Source of the DNA: Serratia quinivorans
GTDB taxonomy: Bacteria; Pseudomonadota; Gammaproteobacteria; Enterobacterales; Enterobacteriaceae
NCBI GenBank assembly: GCA_900457075.1
Contig: UGYN01000002.1
Coordinates: 1,302,001-1,366,000, forward strand
Direction: 5' to 3'
DNA: 64,000 bases
Shown piece after piece: positions 60,109-64,000 of the stretch. Position 1 is the stretch's first letter; the number at the start of each line of letters is the position of its first letter. The notes below the pieces were generated by a model. It was not told the DNA's origin. It was given only the letters and a program-made list of their open reading frames with translations, and ran no database searches. The translations under genes and the position numbers were made by a program.

Positions 60109-60253
60109 ACTAACAAATCCGCTTGAAACCCCATATTAAAAGAGACAACAAACAACTGGTAATCATATGATTTATAAACAGAAACAAACAAACACAACCA
60201 AGGTTATCGTTTATCCCCTTTAAGCTTTAAGAATCGGAATCATCACCACCGAG

Positions 60254-60271
60254 TGTAAATAAAAATATACA
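60254..60271. promoter_or_regulatory. Strong TyrR-box-like site
   Basis: TGTAAA-TAAAAA-TATACA, 11 of 12 consensus bases, about 200 bases upstream of the aroF start of transcription. It could be a distal aroF box or serve the gene on the other side. Confidence 0.5.
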
Positions 60272-60524
60272 CAATGTTTTCCACAACAATGCATCAGGCC
60301 GCGATACAGCTCTCAGTCTCATCCGGATTATCGAGCACGGCTGCCCACCCGCTGTTGCCACCAGACGACAACCTTAGCCAAAACCCAGCCAAACGCTAAG
60401 GATACTCAGCATGATATGCCGCAGGAAGGGGTTAATTAAGTAGAAGAAAAGTGAATAAGTAAGGATGAGAAATTAAAAACTTAAGCTAATCGTAGCTATT
60501 TTGGTCGCCATGACGAACCGATAT
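60272..60524. other. Non-coding stretch between aroF and the YdiY-like gene
   Basis: About 250 bases with no credible gene; the longest plausible start (ATGATATGCC at 60411) stops after ten codons. No repeat or RNA gene recognised. Confidence 0.5.
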
Positions 60525-60548
60525 AATGTGACTGACATCACTTATAAT
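60521..60548 (+). promoter_or_regulatory. Two TATAAT elements around a CRP-like site
   Basis: TATAAT at 60522 and again at 60543, with TGTGA-N6-TCACT (60527-60542, nine of ten core bases) between them. Either -10 would place the CRP centre near or just upstream of the start, so CRP would more likely repress than activate. Confidence 0.5.
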
Positions 60549-60571
60549 CACTCTTAACAACTGGATCCAAA

Positions 60572-61336
60572 ATGCTCTCTTTACGCGCTCGCCGCGCTAT
60601 TCCGCTGTTCATTAGCTGCTTAACGACTTTCACCAGTGTTTCAGCCCTTGCCGACAATACGCTTTTCACCGCGATGGACGATCCGGCCACCGCTAAAAAG
60701 CCGTTTGAAGGCAACGTCCAGGCCGGCTACAACTCGCAGTCTGGTAACTCACAAAGCTCGACCCTGCTGGCCAACACCAGCATGACCTGGTTCAACAGCG
60801 ATGCCGCCTACAGCCTGTGGGGAGCCGCCAACAACACCACCTCCTCTAACGTGCGCTCGTCTGAAAAGTATCAGGCCGGTGGCCGTACCCGTTATAACCT
60901 GTCCGATCGCAACTACCTGTTCGGTCAGGCAAGTTGGCTTAGTGACCGCTTCAACGGTTATGACTCCCGTTCCACGCTGACCGGCGGTTATGGTCGCCAA
61001 ATCCTCAACGGGCCGCTCAGCGACCTGCGAGTTGAATTTGGTCCCGGCGTACGTCACGATGAATATCATGGCGGTGGTCGCTCCACCAAAGCGCTGGCTT
61101 ACGGCGCAGCCAACTATTCGTATCAGTTGACCGACAATACCAAGTTCTCCGAAGGTGTTTCCGCACTGGCTAACGAAGAAACCACCTTGAACTCCGAAAC
61201 CGCGCTAAGCGTCGCGATTAACGAAAGGTTCGCACTGCGTCTGGCTTATAACGTGACTTACAACAGCAAGCCGCCAGCGTCAGCACCGAAAAACACCGAC
61301 ACCACCACTTCCATCAGCCTGGTGTACGGTCTGTAA
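60572..61336 (+). CDS. DUF481 outer-membrane protein, YdiY-like
   Basis: A 254-residue secreted protein resembling E. coli YdiY. Signal peptide ends SVSALA, then the conserved DNTLFTAMDDPATAKKPFEGNVQAGYNSQSGN-type start (AMDDPATAKKPFEG) and beta-barrel strands such as GGYGRQILNGPLSDLRVEFGPG. The last residues SISLVYGL fit an outer-membrane strand. Function unknown; related proteins respond to salt or acid. The E. coli gene lies elsewhere on the chromosome. Confidence 0.88.
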   Translation: MLSLRARRAIPLFISCLTTFTSVSALADNTLFTAMDDPATAKKPFEGNVQAGYNSQSGNSQSSTLLANTSMTWFNSDAAYSLWGAANNTTSSNVRSSEKYQAGGRTRYNLSDRNYLFGQASWLSDRFNGYDSRSTLTGGYGRQILNGPLSDLRVEFGPGVRHDEYHGGGRSTKALAYGAANYSYQLTDNTKFSEGVSALANEETTLNSETALSVAINERFALRLAYNVTYNSKPPASAPKNTDTTTSISLVYGL

Positions 61337-61366
61337 TCTTTTCGGTTCCGCATTTCTTATACGACT

Positions 61367-61392
61367 AAGCCCATTATTAATGGGCTTTTTTT
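61367..61392. terminator. Terminator after the YdiY-like gene
   Basis: AAGCCCATT/AATGGGCTT hairpin followed by seven Ts; it touches the stop codon of the convergent regulator gene. Confidence 0.88.
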
Positions 61393-62257
61393 ATGCCTGA
61401 GGCGTCAGAGTCAACCAGACCATGCCCAAGGCTTTCAGCGCATCGGTAGAGCACTGGAAGTCAGCATTTCCCCCACTGACCTGAACCTGATTACCCGGCA
61501 AACGCGCAATATCATAGACGTCGATATTGCCGTCGATATCGATCAGCCAACGGCCATTGGCAATGTGCGTCACCGCTAAATCCACCAGCCAGGATAACCG
61601 ACCGCCGTCAATGTAGGCCGGTTGCGCTACCCCTGCCGGGATCAGCGAACTGTCCGCAAACCATTCTCCCGCCTCTTTCAACTGCCCGGCGACGAGCCGG
61701 TATTTCGGCAGCGCTTGCCCGCCCTTAGGTACCGTCACCGCCGTGCTGCCACTGCCCATTTCCCCCTGTCCGGTTGCCAGCCACAACAGAGAAACACCGG
61801 TATCCAGAGCGCAAGTCACCACGATATCTCCCGGGAAATAATTACGACGAACCCAGGTGCTCATGGTGCCCGACGAAATACCCAGTAAATCTCCCAGCTC
61901 TTTCTGCAAACTGAAACCATAGGCATCGAGAATGCGGCGCAGCACACCTTTACCGCCAGAGGCCAGAACCCGATCGTAAAGCGCTTTTCCCTGCGCGGGT
62001 TGAATCGGTTTACGTTCACTTTTTGCTTTTGCAAGCTCCCCGGTCATAAGCCAGGCCAAATCCGCGCCGGTAGCCAGCGCGCAGCTGATGATCACATAGC
62101 CAGGCACACTGCCACGTTGCTGCCAACTGCTGATGTTGTTAGGGGCTATCCCCAGGATTTCACTCAGCTCTTTCTGCGTGCCAACGCCATAAGATGAAAG
62201 GATCCTTTCAATCACTGCGCCTACTGAGGCGTTATCGTTCACAGTCTCTTCACGCAT
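61391..62257 (-). CDS. Phage CI-type regulator with two tandem HTH domains
   Basis: A 288-residue regulator in which the CI-type N-terminal domain occurs twice: residues about 12-80 (ILSSYGVGTQKELSEILGIAPNNISSWQQRGSVPG region) and about 100-165 (ILDAYGFSLQKELGDLLG, then SSGTMSTWVRRNYFPGD). Both end with a similar V(I/V)xCALxTGxxLxWL segment. The C-terminal third (200-288) resembles the CI oligomerisation part (RWLIDIDGNIDVYDIARLPG) without an obvious Ser-Lys protease dyad that I can confirm. The ATG starting MREETVNDN is used; an ATG ten codons earlier is possible. Probably the repressor of the adjacent P2-like genes. Confidence 0.82.
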   Translation of the reverse strand: MREETVNDNASVGAVIERILSSYGVGTQKELSEILGIAPNNISSWQQRGSVPGYVIISCALATGADLAWLMTGELAKAKSERKPIQPAQGKALYDRVLASGGKGVLRRILDAYGFSLQKELGDLLGISSGTMSTWVRRNYFPGDIVVTCALDTGVSLLWLATGQGEMGSGSTAVTVPKGGQALPKYRLVAGQLKEAGEWFADSSLIPAGVAQPAYIDGGRLSWLVDLAVTHIANGRWLIDIDGNIDVYDIARLPGNQVQVSGGNADFQCSTDALKALGMVWLTLTPQA

Positions 62258-62294
62258 ATCATCACCAATTAAAATCAAAATTTGCATTTACAAG

Positions 62295-62356
62295 TCGCAT
62301 TTTGCGATCTAAAGTGCCGTATGAATGTTTCACAAACGGCTTAAATGTCACTTTAG
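62295..62356. promoter_or_regulatory. Nested inverted repeats before the CI-type regulator
   Basis: TCGCA-TTT-TGCGA (62295-62307) and CTAAAGTG...CACTTTAG (62309-62316 and 62349-62356), the latter enclosing GCCGT/ACGGC. Multiple dyads between a repressor gene and divergent phage genes are typical operators. Confidence 0.5.
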
Positions 62357-62522
62357 TTAAGATGATGCGACATGATTGATGAAAATGCAAACATCCTGGT
62401 AGTCCAATAGCAAGTTATGCTGCCATTGGTTAACGGTAAGCTCACACAGTGATGGTGATTCGAACCGAGAGCTGCCTCGCTTTTGCAAGCCCATATATCA
62501 ATCCGCATCCAGGGAGGTTGTT

Positions 62523-62828
62523 ATGCTGCTGGCGAGTGAAGAGCAACGGGCTATCGGCCTACGGCGTATCGCTGAAATCCGCCGCACGCTATTCGCCCAA
62601 TATAAAAATCAGGCCGAGGAGATCTACAACACGGCACCGCTGCATCTACGTCACACGCTCTGCTTTCATGCAGGCCTGACCGAGCGTCACGTGATGCTGC
62701 AGTTCCACGAGATGAGTTATCCCCAGCGACAGAAAATTGTCGCGGCACTCAATGCATTTATTGAACTGGGCAAATCACTGCCGCGCTATATCAGCGAAGA
62801 GGATTGCCTGCTGAATCAGAAAAAATAG
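62523..62828 (+). CDS. Small P2-like early-region protein, function unknown
   Basis: A 101-residue mostly helical protein (EEQRAIGLRRIAEIRRTLFAQYK; LTERHVMLQFHEMSYPQRQKIVAALNAFIELGKSLP). An excellent GGGAGG site precedes the ATG. I do not recognise the family. It occupies the place of the small ORFs between the repressor and gene A in P2-type phages. Confidence 0.75.
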   Translation: MLLASEEQRAIGLRRIAEIRRTLFAQYKNQAEEIYNTAPLHLRHTLCFHAGLTERHVMLQFHEMSYPQRQKIVAALNAFIELGKSLPRYISEEDCLLNQKK

Positions 62829-62902
62829 CCGTTCTGCAACTTCTGGCGTGCAACCCGCCGGATGTCGTTCGGCCCAAATTTACCCTATCTGGAGAACACA
62901 CC

Positions 62903-63124
62903 ATGGCTGATACCATAGATATGGCGCAAGAACGCCAGGCGCTGATGCTCGAAAAGCAAATCGCGCACGCCAGGCCCGTAGTCACCCAGGCCTCTGCGCA
63001 GTTTTGCACAGACTGTGACGGGGCGATCCCGGAGGTACGACGTCGCGCTATTCCCGGCGTAAACCGCTGCGTGGCCTGCCAGGAGATCTCAGAGGCTCAG
63101 CAACGTCACTTTATCCGGCGTTAA
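62903..63124 (+). CDS. DksA/TraR-type C4 zinc-finger protein
   Basis: A 73-residue protein with the TraR/DksA zinc finger FCTDCDGAIPEVRRRAIPG-(5)-CVACQ, four Cys in two pairs, and an N-terminal helix. P2-like phages carry such genes before gene A; plasmid TraR acts on RNA polymerase without ppGpp. A good GGAG site precedes the ATG. It is four bases from the replication gene. Confidence 0.88.
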   Translation: MADTIDMAQERQALMLEKQIAHARPVVTQASAQFCTDCDGAIPEVRRRAIPGVNRCVACQEISEAQQRHFIRR

Positions 63125-63128
63125 TACG

Positions 63129-64000
63129 ATGCCAGCTTCCCCCGGCCTTATTGGCCCCCCGCCTTCAGCCTCGTTTGAAGGTGCCTATCCCTGGAATGCC
63201 CCGCGGCCAGCCATCGGCCGCGAACCCACGCTAAACCGCGATCGGTTACGCCAGTGGCAAGCCGCGCTGCGGCGCGTCAATTCTCTACCTTATTATCTGC
63301 GTATACAGTTTACCGAGCGCCACCAACATCTGTTGAGTCAACAAGGTTCGAAGGCTGCCTGGCACTATTTGGTGTTGGTTTTCGAACGTCGTATATGGCC
63401 GCGTATTCAGCAAGTGAACGATAAATTTGCTCTGAATCGGCAGGCCTCAATGCGCTTTGGTAGCGAGTCCGACAACTATAACGCTTTGCCCACGTTGGGT
63501 GACAAGGCGCTGGAACAGTTGGCAAAACGTATCGCCGGCCAGTTACTGGCGCTTTATCAAAGCGAGTGCGACACCCTACTGCTGGAGCATGAGGGGGAAA
63601 CTTCAGGGCTGCTGCAAAACGAATTTCAATCGCGGTTGTATGGCCAGATTGCCGGTATGGCACGCGCTTTTAATATTCAGCCAATGCATTGGCACTGTTA
63701 TCGCAAGGGGGTGCTGGACAGCCACCGCGCGGTAGCGGCACTGTCGAGACTGACCAGCGATCGTTGGTGGCTGCGACGCCTGAAAATGCAACGTATGCAG
63801 TGGCGCGAAGCGCTGCTGATCGCCATTGGCAACGTCAGCCGCAACACATCACCCTATGCCAGCCGGCAGGCCATTCGTGACGTGAAGGCGCGACGCCAGT
63901 CAAACCTGGATTATCTTCGCCGCTGCGATTTGGAAAATACCGTTACCGGGGAGCGTATCGATCTGATGGAGAAAGTGCTCGGCAGCATTGCCAATCCGGC
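63129..64000 (+). CDS. P2 gpA-like replication endonuclease (partial, cut by window edge)
   Basis: The first 290 codons of a large rolling-circle replication initiator. Matches to P2 gpA include FEGAYPWNAPRPAIGRE, LPYYLRIQFTERH, RLYGQIAGMARAFNIQP, WREALLIAIGNVSRNTSPYAS and CDLENTVTGERIDLMEKVLGSI. The catalytic tyrosines lie further on, outside the window. The frame is open to the right edge. Confidence 0.9.
   Translation, partial: MPASPGLIGPPPSASFEGAYPWNAPRPAIGREPTLNRDRLRQWQAALRRVNSLPYYLRIQFTERHQHLLSQQGSKAAWHYLVLVFERRIWPRIQQVNDKFALNRQASMRFGSESDNYNALPTLGDKALEQLAKRIAGQLLALYQSECDTLLLEHEGETSGLLQNEFQSRLYGQIAGMARAFNIQPMHWHCYRKGVLDSHRAVAALSRLTSDRWWLRRLKMQRMQWREALLIAIGNVSRNTSPYASRQAIRDVKARRQSNLDYLRRCDLENTVTGERIDLMEKVLGSIANP

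Noticed and set aside
60411..60443. Ten-codon ORF upstream of the YdiY-like gene
   Set aside because: No ribosome binding site of note and no leader-peptide character or attenuator.

Overview
The window is chromosomal DNA of an enterobacterium, most likely Serratia. This is inferred from close protein resemblance to E. coli housekeeping genes, enteric gene order (dkgB-yafC, yafD-mltD-gloB-yafS-rnhA-dnaQ-tRNA-Asp; clpB-pgeF-rluD-bamD-raiA-pheLA-tyrA-aroF) and the mix of accessory loci. No database search was possible, so names rest on recognised motifs, lengths, remembered homologues and synteny.

Left part (1-21.3 kb), accessory metabolism and iron. An amino-acid-type ABC transporter (permease cut by the left edge, binding protein complete) and a MurR/RpiR regulator lie beside hpxWXYZ, for oxalurate/oxamate catabolism. 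A ParD/RelE-type toxin-antitoxin pair follows, with a 25-bp palindromic operator. Next comes a complete aerobactin locus: a ferric-siderophore reductase and a ShiF-like exporter divergent from iucABCD-iutA, with Fur-box-like sequence between. After iutA come hpxB (allantoinase), hpxA (allantoin racemase) and hpxS (GntR regulator), divergent from an NCS1 allantoin-type permease. The iron locus and toxin-antitoxin pair therefore sit between two halves of one purine-nitrogen catabolic system.

Middle (21.3-30 kb), core genes. A tRNA-Asp, dnaQ, rnhA (frameshifted by an extra A in an A7 run), yafS, gloB, mltD, yafD, an MFS efflux gene, the LysR regulator yafC and dkgB.

30-43.6 kb: a 16-gene aryl-polyene cluster on one strand (apeR to apeC in coordinate order, apeC first to be transcribed). 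It has two ketosynthases, a chain-length-factor-like half protein, ketoreductase, two dehydratases, two acyl carrier proteins, an AMP ligase, acyl- and glycosyltransferases, a thioesterase, and a LolA-like/MMPL/lipoprotein export set. A small lipoprotein gene and a second tRNA-Asp separate it from a complete ribosomal RNA operon (16S, tRNA-Glu, 23S, 5S, tRNA-Asp; minus strand, promoters P1 and P2 and boxA visible). Its upstream flank (clpB) is that of E. coli rrnG and its downstream flank (tRNA-Asp, dkgB) that of rrnH, so it is a hybrid relative to E. coli.

Right part (50.3-64 kb). clpB with a sigma-32 promoter, pgeF, rluD, bamD, raiA with a well-placed CRP site, pheL and attenuator, pheA, and the aroF-tyrA operon with TyrR-box-like sites. 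A YdiY-like outer-membrane protein gene follows. The window ends in a short P2-like phage segment: a duplicated CI-type regulator, a small protein, a DksA/TraR-type zinc finger and the start of a P2 gpA-like replication protein. No integrase is visible on the side shown.
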